From Oscillospiraceae bacterium (GTDB taxonomy: Bacteria; Bacillota; Clostridia; Oscillospirales; Acutalibacteraceae), in assembly GCA_015065725.1 (NCBI GenBank), contig SVPV01000002.1, positions 1-64,000 on the forward strand: DNA of 64,000 nucleotides. The letters are read 5' to 3'. Both the position numbers and the translations under genes were made by a program. Below, piece after piece: positions 53,771-62,640 of the stretch. The notes under the pieces are model-generated. The model saw only the letters and a list, made by a program, of their open reading frames with translations, did no database searches and had not been told where the DNA came from. The first letter of the stretch is position 1; each line of letters opens with the position of its first letter.

Positions 53771-55764
53771 ACAAATTGCCTTTTAAGAGAAAAAAACAAA
53801 TTCATCTTACAGTTATATCAATTTTACTTATAACGGTTCTTCTTTTGTACACAGCACGAATATACTCCTTGCAGATATTAAACGCAGAAAAATATTCGGT
53901 TGCCGCTAAAGGAAGCACCGTGCTTACTGCTGTTTTAAAAGCACCGCGTGGTGAAATACTTGACCGCTACGGCAGACAAATAGCAATAAACCGCGACGGC
54001 TATAATATAGTTTTTAATAAGGCGTATATAAAAGATGGATTAAATGATGTTATACTGTCCCTTATAAATCTTTTAAAAACACAAAATGCAGAATGGGTAG
54101 ACGAGCTTCCGCTCGAGCAGACCGCTCCCTATAGCTTTAAAGCTGACGGCGATAAAGAAAAATTGCTTAAAATTTTAGAGCTTGCACACTACGCCACACC
54201 CGAAAACTGCCTTGACAGAATGGTTGAAAAATACTCACTTGAAAACTATTCAGCCGATGAACAGCGTCTTATAGCAGGTGTTCGCTACAGTATGGAAATT
54301 TCAGATTTCTCAATTTCATATCCCTACACCTTTGCTGAGGACGTGTCTACCGATATAATGCGAAAGGTGTCGGAATCAAACTTCTTCCTTTCGGGTGTTA
54401 CGGTTGATGTTGTACCGTTTCGCGAGTATGTTGATACCTCTCTTGCGGTAAATATTATAGGCACCGTAGGTCCTATTTTTAAAGAGGATTGGGATGACCC
54501 TAACGGAGAAAATTATAAAAAAAGAGGTTATTCATATAACGACAAGGTAGGTAAAAGCGGAATTGAGTACCAAGCAGAAAAGTATCTAAAGGGTACTGAC
54601 GGTGAAATCACCTATTATCTTGATGCAAACGGAAACATTCTTTCAAGTGAAATAACCAAAAAGCCCATTTCGGGCAAATCGGTTATGCTTACCCTTGATA
54701 AGTCGGTTCAGCGTGCCGCACAAAATTCGCTGGAGACTACAATTAATAATCTAAAATCGCAAGGCTCAAGTGTTGTGGCAGGCTCAGCTGTTGCTGTTGA
54801 CATTAATAACGGCGGAATTATATGTGCCGCTAATTATCCTACCTATGACCTTGCCACAATGAGCAAGGAATATGAAAATTTGCTTAAAGACCCCGCCGCT
54901 CCTCTTACTAACCGTGCCTTTCAGGGTGTTTACCCTATAGGCTCGACCATAAAACCTATTGTAGCTATTGCCGCAATGCAAAACAGCAAATATAATATAG
55001 GCGAATCAATATACTGCTCGCATACATATAGGGCATTCGGCGACTATCAGCCGTCCTGTATGGGTACACACCGAAGCATAAATCTTAAACGTGCTTTAGC
55101 AGTAAGCTGCAACTATTTCTTCTTTGAACTAGGCTACAGAGTCGGTGCCTTAACCCTTACCGATTACTTTAAGCAGTTCGGTTTAGGTGTAAAAACGGGT
55201 GTTGAGGTTGATGACGGCGGCGGAATTTTGGTAGAACCCAAAAGCAACGGCGTAGGCGGTGACACTTTACAGATTTCAATCGGACAGATGAACGCTTTTA
55301 CACCCTTGCAGGTTGCAAATTATGTTGCCACCCTCTCAAACGGCGGCACAAGATATAAGGCAACTCTTTTAAATAAGGTTGTATCCTACGACCTTTCGGA
55401 AACCTATGTAAAAAATAACACACAGGTACTTAATAAAGTACAGATAGACGACGCTTATCTTTCGGCAGTTAAAGAGGGTATGCTGTCGGTTACGGTAGAC
55501 GGTACAGGTCAAGCTGCTCTTGGCGATTACCCAATCAAAATCGGCGGTAAAACGGGTACCTCTCAGGTAGAAGGCAAGGCTGACCACAGTATTTTTATGG
55601 TCTTTGCACCCTTTGAAAATCCCGAAATTGCAATATCGGTAGTCTTAGAGCACGGCTCGTCGGGTTTTTCGGCAGGTAGTGTCATAAGAGATATACTTAA
55701 TGAGTACTTCTTTTCAAGCGGTAACAAAACCGCTACCGACGCCCCCTTTACAGTGCTTGACTAA
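53767..55764 (+). CDS. mrdA: Penicillin-binding protein 2 (elongasome transpeptidase)
   Basis: A class B PBP that cross-links lateral-wall peptidoglycan. The 665-residue protein has an N-terminal membrane anchor (about 11-30), a dimerisation/pedestal domain (about 50-290; APRGEILDRYGRQIAINRDG), and the transpeptidase with the nucleophile motif YPIGSTIKP (SxxK), SCN in AVSCNYFF, and GGKTGTSQ. The start is GTG at 53767, overlapping mreD by 4 bases. Position after mreD marks it as PBP2 rather than a division PBP. Confidence 0.95.
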   Translation: MNKLPFKRKKQIHLTVISILLITVLLLYTARIYSLQILNAEKYSVAAKGSTVLTAVLKAPRGEILDRYGRQIAINRDGYNIVFNKAYIKDGLNDVILSLINLLKTQNAEWVDELPLEQTAPYSFKADGDKEKLLKILELAHYATPENCLDRMVEKYSLENYSADEQRLIAGVRYSMEISDFSISYPYTFAEDVSTDIMRKVSESNFFLSGVTVDVVPFREYVDTSLAVNIIGTVGPIFKEDWDDPNGENYKKRGYSYNDKVGKSGIEYQAEKYLKGTDGEITYYLDANGNILSSEITKKPISGKSVMLTLDKSVQRAAQNSLETTINNLKSQGSSVVAGSAVAVDINNGGIICAANYPTYDLATMSKEYENLLKDPAAPLTNRAFQGVYPIGSTIKPIVAIAAMQNSKYNIGESIYCSHTYRAFGDYQPSCMGTHRSINLKRALAVSCNYFFFELGYRVGALTLTDYFKQFGLGVKTGVEVDDGGGILVEPKSNGVGGDTLQISIGQMNAFTPLQVANYVATLSNGGTRYKATLLNKVVSYDLSETYVKNNTQVLNKVQIDDAYLSAVKEGMLSVTVDGTGQAALGDYPIKIGGKTGTSQVEGKADHSIFMVFAPFENPEIAISVVLEHGSSGFSAGSVIRDILNEYFFSSGNKTATDAPFTVLD

Positions 55765-55787
55765 TACTTTTTGTAGGTAAAATTTGT

Positions 55788-55816
55788 TTGACATAGACCG
55801 TAATGTATGATAAAAT
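55788..55816 (+). promoter_or_regulatory. Sigma-A promoter for the MinD-like gene
   Basis: TTGACA (55788-55793), 17 bases, TAAAAT (55811-55816), 36 bases before the start codon. It likely drives the ATPase and methylglyoxal synthase-like genes and possibly hisS-aspS. Confidence 0.88.
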
Positions 55817-55852
55817 TTTATGATGTAAAAATATGTTATTAAGAGGTGTTTT

Positions 55853-56584
55853 ATGGGCTACTGCTATGCTATTACCTCCGGAAAGGGAGGTACAGGAAAA
55901 TCTACCATTGCGGCGTGCCTTGCTTTAGCCTTTTCAAACAGCGGTAAACGCACACTGCTTATAGATATGGACGAAGGACTTCGTTGCCTTGATATTATGC
56001 TTGGAATTGAGAGCGAAATTGTTTTTGACCTTTCGGATATCCTTGAAGATAGAGATATTGATGACGCCGTTTACTCGGTTCCAAATGCGGACAACCTATG
56101 GCTTATTCCAGCACCCAGAACCACTGGCAAAATAGATTCCGAAAAATTTAAAGAATTTTGCAGTAGCGTAATTAAGGATTATGAGGTTTTGATTTTCGAT
56201 TTTCCTGCAGGTATGGATTTTTCGCTTTATAGCCATCTGCCAAAAAGCACTGTTGTGTTGGCAGTTTGCAATCCCGACCCTGTATCTGTAAGGGATGCTG
56301 CCGCAGTTTGCGAAAATCTTCCGTTTGATAGCTTACACACAAGGCTCATAATAAATAAATTCCACTATAAAACAATCTTTAAGGGAATATATGAAAACAT
56401 CGACAATATAATCGATAATTCGGGCTTTAGGCTTGTAGGCGTTGTGCCAGAGTCAGATGAGCTTTCGTTTTTTTCAATAAATCACAAAATCAAAAAGAAA
56501 GGAAGAGCAATGTCAGCATTCAGGCGAATAACCGACCGATTATGCGGTATGCATATTGCACTTCCGAAACCTAAAAAAATATAA
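55853..56584 (+). CDS. MinD/ParA-family ATPase
   Basis: The 243-residue ATPase has the deviant Walker A motif [10 protein letters not shown] at about 9-18, switch-like [10 protein letters not shown] (DxDxGLRNLD in MinD), Walker [13 protein letters not shown], and a C-terminal basic segment ([10 protein letters not shown]) reminiscent of the MinD membrane-targeting tail. MinC and MinE genes are not next to it. It could be a division-site MinD or a related positioning ATPase. It has its own promoter and is followed by the mgsA-like gene with 13 bases between. Confidence 0.82.
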   Translation: MGYCYAITSGKGGTGKSTIAACLALAFSNSGKRTLLIDMDEGLRCLDIMLGIESEIVFDLSDILEDRDIDDAVYSVPNADNLWLIPAPRTTGKIDSEKFKEFCSSVIKDYEVLIFDFPAGMDFSLYSHLPKSTVVLAVCNPDPVSVRDAAAVCENLPFDSLHTRLIINKFHYKTIFKGIYENIDNIIDNSGFRLVGVVPESDELSFFSINHKIKKKGRAMSAFRRITDRLCGMHIALPKPKKI

Positions 56585-56597
56585 AGGGGTAGAAATT

Positions 56598-56999
56598 ATG
56601 AACATTGCAATTATTGCACACGACTCTAAAAAAGAACTTATGGTTCAGTTTTGTATTGCTTACTGCGGCGTTTTAAGCCGACATAATCTGTTGGCAACCG
56701 GTGCTACAGGTAAACTTGTATCCGAAGCTACAGGTCTTGAAATCGCACGCTTTTTAAGCGGCTCACAGGGCGGAGCTCAACAAATAGCCTCAAGAATAGG
56801 CTGTGACGAAATTGACCTTTTACTATTCTTTAGAAATCCGCTTGACAGAAAGCCTAACGAACCTGATGAAAATGCACTTTTACGTCTTTGCGACGTGCAT
56901 AACATTCCTGTTGCTACAAATATTGCTACTGCTGAGGTTTTAATACACGGTTTAGAGCGTGGCGACCTTGATTGGCGTGAAATCGTAAAGAATTCTTAA
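56598..56999 (+). CDS. mgsA: Methylglyoxal synthase-like protein with altered active site
   Basis: MgsA converts dihydroxyacetone phosphate to methylglyoxal. This 133-residue protein has the full fold: AHDSKKELM at the start, [16 protein letters not shown] for phosphate binding, and [16 protein letters not shown] at the end. Against the E. coli enzyme it keeps Asp20 (D9 here) and Asp101 (D90). However, the catalytic Asp71 is Ala (GGAQQ, A60), Asp91 is Asn (FRNPL, N80) and His98 is Asn (N87). Normal synthase activity is therefore doubtful. I start at 56598 after AAAGGGG; an in-frame ATG at 56556 lies inside the ATPase gene. Confidence 0.85.
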   Translation: MNIAIIAHDSKKELMVQFCIAYCGVLSRHNLLATGATGKLVSEATGLEIARFLSGSQGGAQQIASRIGCDEIDLLLFFRNPLDRKPNEPDENALLRLCDVHNIPVATNIATAEVLIHGLERGDLDWREIVKNS

Positions 57000-57020
57000 A
57001 GTATAATTGGTGATACTACT

Positions 57021-58277
57021 ATGGCAGAAATTAATCGTGCCGTTAAAGGCACAAATGATATACTTCCCCCGCTTAGCTATAGCTGGAGAAACATTGAAAA
57101 TACGCTTTTTGATACCGCTAGACTTTACGGTTTTAGCGAGATAAGAATCCCTGTATTTGAACATACCGAGGTTTTTCGCCGCAGCGTTGGCGATACTACC
57201 GATGTTGTTCAAAAGGAAATGTATACCTTTGACGATAAAGGCGGACGCTCTTTAACTCTCCGTCCAGAGCTTACGGCAGGTGTTATAAGAAGCTGCATTG
57301 AACATGGTCTTGTAAACGGTGCATTACCTGTAAAGGTTTGTTATGAGGGCGGTTGCTACCGCTACGAAAAGCCTCAAGCGGGCAGACTTCGTGAATTCCA
57401 CCAGTTCGGTGTTGAATGTTTGGGTGCGGCGGCACCCTCTGCTGATGCTGAGGTAATTTTGCTTGCAAATAATCTTTTATCGGCAATAGGCGTTAGGGAT
57501 ATTTCGCTTGAAATAAACTCAATCGGTTGTCCCGAGTGCCGTAAAAAATACCACTCCGCTCTCAAAGAGTATTTTAAACAGCATACTGACACTCTTTGCG
57601 GCACCTGCAACGAAAGGCTAGACCGCAATCCCATGCGTATACTTGACTGCAAATCGCCCGTTTGTTCAGAAATTGCGGCAGATGCACCCGTTGTTCTCGA
57701 TTACCTTTGTGACGACTGTGCCGAGCATTTTGAGGGCGTTAAGGCTCATTTAAATGCGGCAGGTATAAAATACACCGTTAACCCACATATTGTAAGAGGT
57801 CTTGACTACTACACACGCACCGTGTTTGAATTTGTTTCGGGCGGTATAGGGGCTCAGTCTACAATTTGCGGCGGCGGCAGATATGACGGACTAATATCTC
57901 AAATGGGCGGTCCGCAAACAGCCGCTTTAGGCTTTGCTATGGGTCTTGAAAGACTTATGCTTGTACTTAACAGTCAGCAGACAGAACTGCCAAAAGAACC
58001 CGAGTGCGATATTTACCTTGTTACTATGGGTGATGCTGCTAAAATTAAGGCAACCGAACTTTCTGCAGCACTTCGTTCCGACGGCTTTAAGGTACAAACC
58101 GACATTTGTGGCAGAGGTATTAAAGCACAAATGAAATACGCCGATAAAATAGGTGCAAAATTCACCGCTGTTATCGGTGATAACGAACTCGAAACCAATA
58201 CAGTTAATCTTAAAAATATGCTTAACGGCGAAGTGGCTGAAGCTTCGCTTGACCGTATTGTAGATTTTTTAAAGTAA
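57021..58277 (+). CDS. hisS: Histidine-tRNA ligase
   Basis: HisRS charges tRNA-His. The 418-residue class II synthetase has motif 1 near residue 40, motif 2 (CYRYEKPQAGRLREFHQFG), the HisA motifs LDYYTRTVFEF and GGRYDGLI, motif 3 (ALGFAMGLERLML), and a C-terminal anticodon-binding domain (about 325-418). The opening VKGTNDILPP is typical. It is 21 bases after the mgsA-like gene; no T-box leader is present. It is paired with aspS as in many Firmicutes. Confidence 0.96.
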   Translation: MAEINRAVKGTNDILPPLSYSWRNIENTLFDTARLYGFSEIRIPVFEHTEVFRRSVGDTTDVVQKEMYTFDDKGGRSLTLRPELTAGVIRSCIEHGLVNGALPVKVCYEGGCYRYEKPQAGRLREFHQFGVECLGAAAPSADAEVILLANNLLSAIGVRDISLEINSIGCPECRKKYHSALKEYFKQHTDTLCGTCNERLDRNPMRILDCKSPVCSEIAADAPVVLDYLCDDCAEHFEGVKAHLNAAGIKYTVNPHIVRGLDYYTRTVFEFVSGGIGAQSTICGGGRYDGLISQMGGPQTAALGFAMGLERLMLVLNSQQTELPKEPECDIYLVTMGDAAKIKATELSAALRSDGFKVQTDICGRGIKAQMKYADKIGAKFTAVIGDNELETNTVNLKNMLNGEVAEASLDRIVDFLK

Positions 58278-58307
58278 AATATATAAATTTTAGAGGTGTA
58301 GCTTTAA

Positions 58308-60095
58308 ATGAAGCTTGACAGAATGAACTCACTTAAGCGTACCGACTATTGCGGTACTGTTACTAAAGAACAGATTGGAAAAGAAATCACCGTTTGCGGC
58401 TGGGTACAGCGTCAGCGTGATTTAGGCGGTCTTATATTTGTAGATTTACGTGACCGTACAGGAATTTTACAGCTAGCTTTTGATGACAATACCGATAAAA
58501 CAGTATTTGAAAAGGCTTCAGCACTTCGCAGCGAATATGTAGTTATGGCTACAGGTACCATTCGTATGCGTAGCTCTATTAACCACGAAATTCCTACAGG
58601 CGAGCTAGAGCTTGAGGTTACAAAGCTTTTAATTTTGGGTGAGGCTATTACACCTCCATTTGAAATTCTACCCGAAACCGACGTTAAGGAGGATTTACGC
58701 CTTAAATACCGTTATCTTGATTTAAGACGTGCCCCTCTTCAAAATAATATTATGCTCCGCCATAAAATAGTTAAGACTACACGCGACTATTTTGACGAAA
58801 ACGGATTTATTGAGATTGAAACCCCCACCCTTATAAAATCTACCCCCGAGGGTGCAAGGGATTATTTAGTACCCTCACGTATTCATAAAGGCAGCTTCTT
58901 TGCACTTCCGCAGTCACCGCAAATGTATAAGCAACTTCTTATGCTTTCGGGCTTTGACCGCTATATGCAGATTGCACGCTGCTATCGTGATGAGGATTTG
59001 CGTGCCGACCGCCAGCCCGAGTTTACACAAATAGACCTTGAAATGTCCTTTGTGGAAATGGAGGATGTATTCAGCATTGCCGAGGGTTATGTTAAACGCT
59101 TGTTTAATGAGGTACTAGGCGTTGATATAAAAACTCCTCTGCCCCGCCTTACTTATACCGAGGCTATGGAAAACTACGGCTCTGACAAGCCCGACACCCG
59201 TTTTGATATGAAAATCAAAGACATCACCGATATCGTAGCCGACTGTGGTTTTGGTGTTTTCTCTGATACAGTTAAAAACGGCGGAGTTGTAAAGGCTATT
59301 AATGCTAAAAATGCCGCAAGCGTTTATACACGTAAGGAAATTGATAAGCTTACCGAGGAAGCACGCGGTATTGGTGCTAAAGGTCTTGCTTTCATACGTT
59401 GGGTTGAGGACGAGCCAAACTGCTCATTCGCGAAATTTATGACCGAGGACGAAATGAAAGCTATTTACGAGCGTGTAGGTGCCGAAAAGGGCGACGTTGT
59501 ACTAATAATATCGGACAAAAAGAGTACTGCTCTCTCTGTTCTTGGTGCTTTACGTCTTACCGTTGCAAAACGTCTTAACATTATACCCGACCAATTCAAC
59601 TTCCTTTGGATTACAGAATTCCCGTTCTTTGAGTATAACGAGGAAACAGGTAATTGGGATGCTATGCACCACCCCTTTACCTCACCGCTTGATGAATGTA
59701 TAGAATATCTTGATACCAATCCCGAAAAGGTATTTGCAAAGGCTTATGACTTGGTGCTTAACGGTGTTGAGCTTTCAAGTGGCTCTATTCGTATTACCGA
59801 CCCCGAGCTTCAGGCGAAAATGTTCTCGGCTTTAGGTCTTACCGATGAGGAGGCAGAGCAAAAATTCGGCTTCCTTACCAACGCTTTCCGCTACGGTGCT
59901 CCACCGCACGGTGGTATGGGTATCGGTCTTGACCGCCTTGTAATGCTTATGGTTGGTGCTGAATCTATACGTGACGTAATAGCATTCCCGAAGGTTGCGA
60001 ACTCTAGCGAGCTTATGTCGGGTGCACCAGCACAAGTAGACGAGGCACAGCTTCGCGACCTTGCAATTATCACCGACACAGAAAAAGCTGATTAA
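58308..60095 (+). CDS. aspS: Aspartate-tRNA ligase
   Basis: AspRS charges tRNA-Asp, in organisms lacking AsnRS sometimes also tRNA-Asn. The 595-residue bacterial-type enzyme has the N-terminal OB fold (about 15-105; VCGWVQRQRDLGG), the class II core with SPQMYKQLLMLSGFDRY and CYRDEDLRADRQPEFTQID, and the GAD insertion (about 290-405). Motif 3 is GIGLDRLVMLM. The start at 58308 follows AGAGGTG; a second ATG five codons in is possible. A terminator follows. Confidence 0.96.
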   Translation: MKLDRMNSLKRTDYCGTVTKEQIGKEITVCGWVQRQRDLGGLIFVDLRDRTGILQLAFDDNTDKTVFEKASALRSEYVVMATGTIRMRSSINHEIPTGELELEVTKLLILGEAITPPFEILPETDVKEDLRLKYRYLDLRRAPLQNNIMLRHKIVKTTRDYFDENGFIEIETPTLIKSTPEGARDYLVPSRIHKGSFFALPQSPQMYKQLLMLSGFDRYMQIARCYRDEDLRADRQPEFTQIDLEMSFVEMEDVFSIAEGYVKRLFNEVLGVDIKTPLPRLTYTEAMENYGSDKPDTRFDMKIKDITDIVADCGFGVFSDTVKNGGVVKAINAKNAASVYTRKEIDKLTEEARGIGAKGLAFIRWVEDEPNCSFAKFMTEDEMKAIYERVGAEKGDVVLIISDKKSTALSVLGALRLTVAKRLNIIPDQFNFLWITEFPFFEYNEETGNWDAMHHPFTSPLDECIEYLDTNPEKVFAKAYDLVLNGVELSSGSIRITDPELQAKMFSALGLTDEEAEQKFGFLTNAFRYGAPPHGGMGIGLDRLVMLMVGAESIRDVIAFPKVANSSELMSGAPAQVDEAQLRDLAIITDTEKAD

Positions 60096-60113
60096 AATTT
60101 ATAAACACTTAAA

Positions 60114-60143
60114 AAGGACTGTGATAAAATTATCACAGTCCTT
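60114..60143 (+). terminator. Terminator after aspS
   Basis: AAGGACTGTGATAA and its exact complement (60114-60127, 60130-60143) form a long stem followed by CTATTTTAT on the plus strand. It closes the 55.8-60.1 kb unit. Confidence 0.85.
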
Positions 60144-60189
60144 CTATTTTATATAGAAACGATTTCTTCTCATCAAACCATAATTTATC

Positions 60190-60218
60190 TTTACTTTTAA
60201 TCACCACTATGATAAGAT
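60190..60218 (+). promoter_or_regulatory. Possible promoter ahead of the structured leader
   Basis: TTTACT (60190-60195), 17 bases, TAAGAT (60213-60218). Each hexamer matches only 4 of 6. The predicted start, about 60225, coincides with the first base of the large inverted repeat. Confidence 0.35.
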
Positions 60219-60223
60219 AAAGG

Positions 60224-60393
60224 TACCACACAAAACTGAATAAATAGCAACACATACGGGAAGTATTTTTATTTAGGTAAAAATGCATTCTCTATTTTCA
60301 CATTCTCGTATGAGTTGCTGAAAGTTTTGTGTGGTAGCAAATTGGAGTCATGCATTTTTCGGTGTGTGTGGCTTCGGTTGCACACACTTTTTT
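60224..60393 (+). ncRNA. Candidate structured leader or small RNA ending in a terminator
   Basis: Three nested helices can form. P1 is TACCACACAAAACT (60224-60237) with its exact complement (60323-60336). P2 pairs 60246-60261 with 60304-60319, 16 positions with one mismatch and one G-T. P3 is GTATTTTTA/TAAAAATGC (60263-60286). Then an 11-bp hairpin with a TTCG loop (60362-60387) and TTTTTT gives an intrinsic terminator, 7 bases before the GGAGG of the next gene. This could be an attenuated leader, a free small RNA, or a miniature inverted-repeat element (the outer arms begin with TA). I recognise no known RNA family. Confidence 0.5.
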
Positions 60394-60413
60394 AATTTTG
60401 GAGGAATGAAAAA

Positions 60414-60707
60414 ATGTATGAAAACATTGGAGGAAAAATCAAAGGATTGGCATTCGGCATATTCATTGTTGAAGCGATAGCAGTTTTTATTTCAGGCTCT
60501 TTAATTATGGTTCTTAGCTATGATAATGGTTATTTAATTGGGCTATTGTTGGTAATATTAGGACCCATCGTAGCGTGGCTATCGTCGTTGGTTTTATATG
60601 GATTTGGTGAGTTGATTGTAAAGGTTTCTAAAATTGAAGAAAGCCTTTCTATAAGTTCTAAAGAATCAAAAGAAAGTATAGAGCATGAATTATACTTAAG
60701 CAAATAA
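60414..60707 (+). CDS. Small two-helix membrane protein of unknown function
   Basis: A 97-residue protein starting MYENIGGKIKGLAFGIFIVE. It has two membrane helices (about 10-35 and 42-65), a conserved-looking LGPIVAWLSSLVLYGFGEL stretch, and a charged C-terminal tail rich in Ser, Lys and Glu. Similar small proteins occur across Firmicutes without assigned function. GGAGG lies 9 bases before the ATG and follows an intrinsic terminator, so expression may need readthrough of that terminator. It is a single gene flanked by terminators. Confidence 0.75.
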   Translation: MYENIGGKIKGLAFGIFIVEAIAVFISGSLIMVLSYDNGYLIGLLLVILGPIVAWLSSLVLYGFGELIVKVSKIEESLSISSKESKESIEHELYLSK

Positions 60708-60723
60708 ACCTACGAAAAAATTT

Positions 60724-60749
60724 AAGGCTACCTCAAATGAGGTAGCCTT
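60724..60749. terminator. Bidirectional terminator between the small membrane protein and rplA
   Basis: AAGGCTACCTCA and its complement form a 12-bp stem with AT-rich flanks on both sides, suitable for ending both converging transcripts. Confidence 0.85.
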
Positions 60750-60770
60750 TAAAATTTAACTTAAATAGAA

Positions 60771-61466
60771 TTACGCACCAAACTTTGCAACGTTAAGCTT
60801 TACGCCAGGTCCCATTGTAGTTGCGATTACGCAGGACTTAATGTACTGACCCTTTGTTGCAGCAGGCTTTGCCTTAACGATAGCACCCATAAGTGCATCA
60901 AAGTTTTCCTGAAGCTTCTCAGCACCAAAGGAAACCTTACCGATTGGGCAGTGAATGATGTTGGTCTTATCAAGACGGTACTCAATCTTACCTGCCTTAG
61001 CTTCAGTAACAGCCTTAGCAACGTCAGGAGTAACAGTACCAGCCTTAGGTGTAGGCATTAATCCGCGAGGACCTAAAACCTTACCAAGACGACCTACAAC
61101 ACCCATCATATCAGGTGTAGCGATAACTACATCGAAATCAAGCCAGTTTTCGTTCTGAATCTTAGCAACTAATTCCTCAGCACCTACGAAATCAGAACCT
61201 GCCTCTTCAGCAGCTTTTGCATTGTCACCCTTTGCGAAAACAAGGGTTCTAACAGTTTTACCTGTACCATTAGGAAGAACAACCGCACCTCTAACCTGCT
61301 GGTCAGCGTGACGAGAGTCAACACCCAAACGTACGTGAATTTCAACTGTTTCATCAAATTTTGCAGTACCTGTCTTTACAGCAACAGCAACTGCTTCTTC
61401 TACATCGTAAAGCTTACCGGTTTCAATAAGCTTTGCACTTTCATTATATTTTTTACCGTGTTTCAT
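60771..61466 (-). CDS. rplA: 50S ribosomal protein L1
   Basis: L1 forms the mobile stalk at the E site and in many bacteria represses its own message. The 231-residue product starts [20 protein letters not shown] and contains the family signature [16 protein letters not shown] and the C-terminal [16 protein letters not shown]. Length is normal. It is the last gene: a terminator follows directly and rplJ-rplL-rpoB do not come next in the window. Confidence 0.98.
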   Translation of the reverse strand: MKHGKKYNESAKLIETGKLYDVEEAVAVAVKTGTAKFDETVEIHVRLGVDSRHADQQVRGAVVLPNGTGKTVRTLVFAKGDNAKAAEEAGSDFVGAEELVAKIQNENWLDFDVVIATPDMMGVVGRLGKVLGPRGLMPTPKAGTVTPDVAKAVTEAKAGKIEYRLDKTNIIHCPIGKVSFGAEKLQENFDALMGAIVKAKPAATKGQYIKSCVIATTMGPGVKLNVAKFGA

Positions 61467-61517
61467 TTTTTACCTCCAAGTGGTTAAATCGGAAATTTCC
61501 TCCCACGAGAGAGAGAA

Positions 61518-61943
61518 TTAATCTACTACCTCAACACCCATACTACGTGCTGTACCGGCGATCATGCTCATAGCACTCTCGATAGTAGCAGCGTTAAGGT
61601 CGGGCATCTTGGTTTCAGCGATTTTTCTTACCTGCTCGCTAGTAATTTTGGCAACCTTTGTTTTGTTAGGTGTACCGGATGCAGTGTCGATTCCGCATGC
61701 TTTCTTAATAAGAACAGCAGCAGGGGGAGTCTTTGTGATAAAGCTGAATGAGTGGTCTGCATAAACGGTAATAACAACCGGAATGATAAGACCAACATCG
61801 TTCTTTGTTCTTTCGTTGAACTCCTTAGTAAAAGCCATAATGTTTACGCCATGCTGACCAAGAGCAGGACCTACCGGTGGAGCCGGTGTAGCTTTACCTG
61901 CAGGAATCTGTAATTTAATGTAACCTGTAATTTTCTGAGCCAT
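61518..61943 (-). CDS. rplK: 50S ribosomal protein L11
   Basis: L11 forms the GTPase-associated centre and is needed for RelA sensing in many bacteria. The 141-residue protein starts [19 protein letters not shown] (61943), after GGAGGTG; an in-frame upstream ATG at 62021 gives a non-conserved extension. It has the proline-rich [19 protein letters not shown] hinge and the C-terminal rRNA-binding domain. The leader before it has stable hairpins. Confidence 0.97.
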   Translation of the reverse strand: MAQKITGYIKLQIPAGKATPAPPVGPALGQHGVNIMAFTKEFNERTKNDVGLIIPVVITVYADHSFSFITKTPPAAVLIKKACGIDTASGTPNKTKVAKITSEQVRKIAETKMPDLNAATIESAMSMIAGTARSMGVEVVD

Positions 61944-62096
61944 TATTAGCACCTCCATTATTCGTGGTAACCGCATTACTTTCGTATGCGTGGCGGAACG
62001 GTCATATTCCGTCCCTCCCACCGTGACACATACTATGTGTCGGGGTCAATAAGCAGAAAAAATATATATTAACTGCGTATTAACTGATTAAAATTT
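61944..62096 (-). promoter_or_regulatory. Structured leader between nusG and rplK
   Basis: On the minus strand three hairpins follow each other: GACACAT/ATGTGTC (62025-62041), CGGAA/TTCCG (61994-62011) and CGCAT/ATGCG (61972-61990). None has a U-run. In other bacteria L1 binds the rplK-rplA leader and represses translation; a similar role here is inferred from position only. Confidence 0.45.
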
Positions 62097-62624
62097 TTAG
62101 TCTGCACGGGAAATCTGGTCAAGCTCTAACTCAACCGGTGTTTCTCTGCCAAACATTGAAAGGACTACGCAAACGCTGTTATTAGCTGTATCAAGCTCCT
62201 TAACAACACCGCCATAACCCTCAAGCGGACCGCTGATAATATTTACATTATCGCCAACCGCATAGCCTACCTCAACGCTGTGCTTCTCAACGCCGAGTGC
62301 CGCAACCTCTTCATCGGTAAGCGGTACGGGCTTTGATGCCGGTCCAACAAATCCTGTACAGCCGCGTATATTACGTACAACGTACCAAGAATCGTCGGTG
62401 ACAATCATTTTAATTAAAACGTATCCGGGGAAAATTTTTCTTTCTACCTCACGTTTTTGGTCATTTTTTATTTCTGTGACCGTTTCGGTAGGAATTTTAA
62501 TGTCGCATATAAGGTCCTGCATACCGCGGCTTTCAACCATAGTAGCAAGGTCGCTTGCAACCTTATTTTCATATCCGGAATAGGTATGGACTACATACCA
62601 TCTTGCCTCTTGTGTTTCAGCCAT
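62097..62624 (-). CDS. nusG: Transcription antitermination/pausing factor NusG
   Basis: NusG binds RNA polymerase and couples transcription with translation or Rho. The 175-residue protein has the NGN domain (ARWYVVHTYSGYENKVASDL; FPGYVLIKMIVTDDSWYVVR) and the C-terminal KOW domain (VGDNVNIISGPLEGYGG). Full length and in the usual secE-nusG-rplK-rplA order, 16 bases after secE. Confidence 0.97.
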   Translation of the reverse strand: MAETQEARWYVVHTYSGYENKVASDLATMVESRGMQDLICDIKIPTETVTEIKNDQKREVERKIFPGYVLIKMIVTDDSWYVVRNIRGCTGFVGPASKPVPLTDEEVAALGVEKHSVEVGYAVGDNVNIISGPLEGYGGVVKELDTANNSVCVVLSMFGRETPVELELDQISRAD

Positions 62625-62640
62625 TTGCTACCTCCGTAAC

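Noticed and set aside
60224..60336. Complete insertion sequence
   Set aside because: The inverted repeats enclose only about 85 bases with no transposase; at most a miniature element, and RNA structure is an equal explanation.
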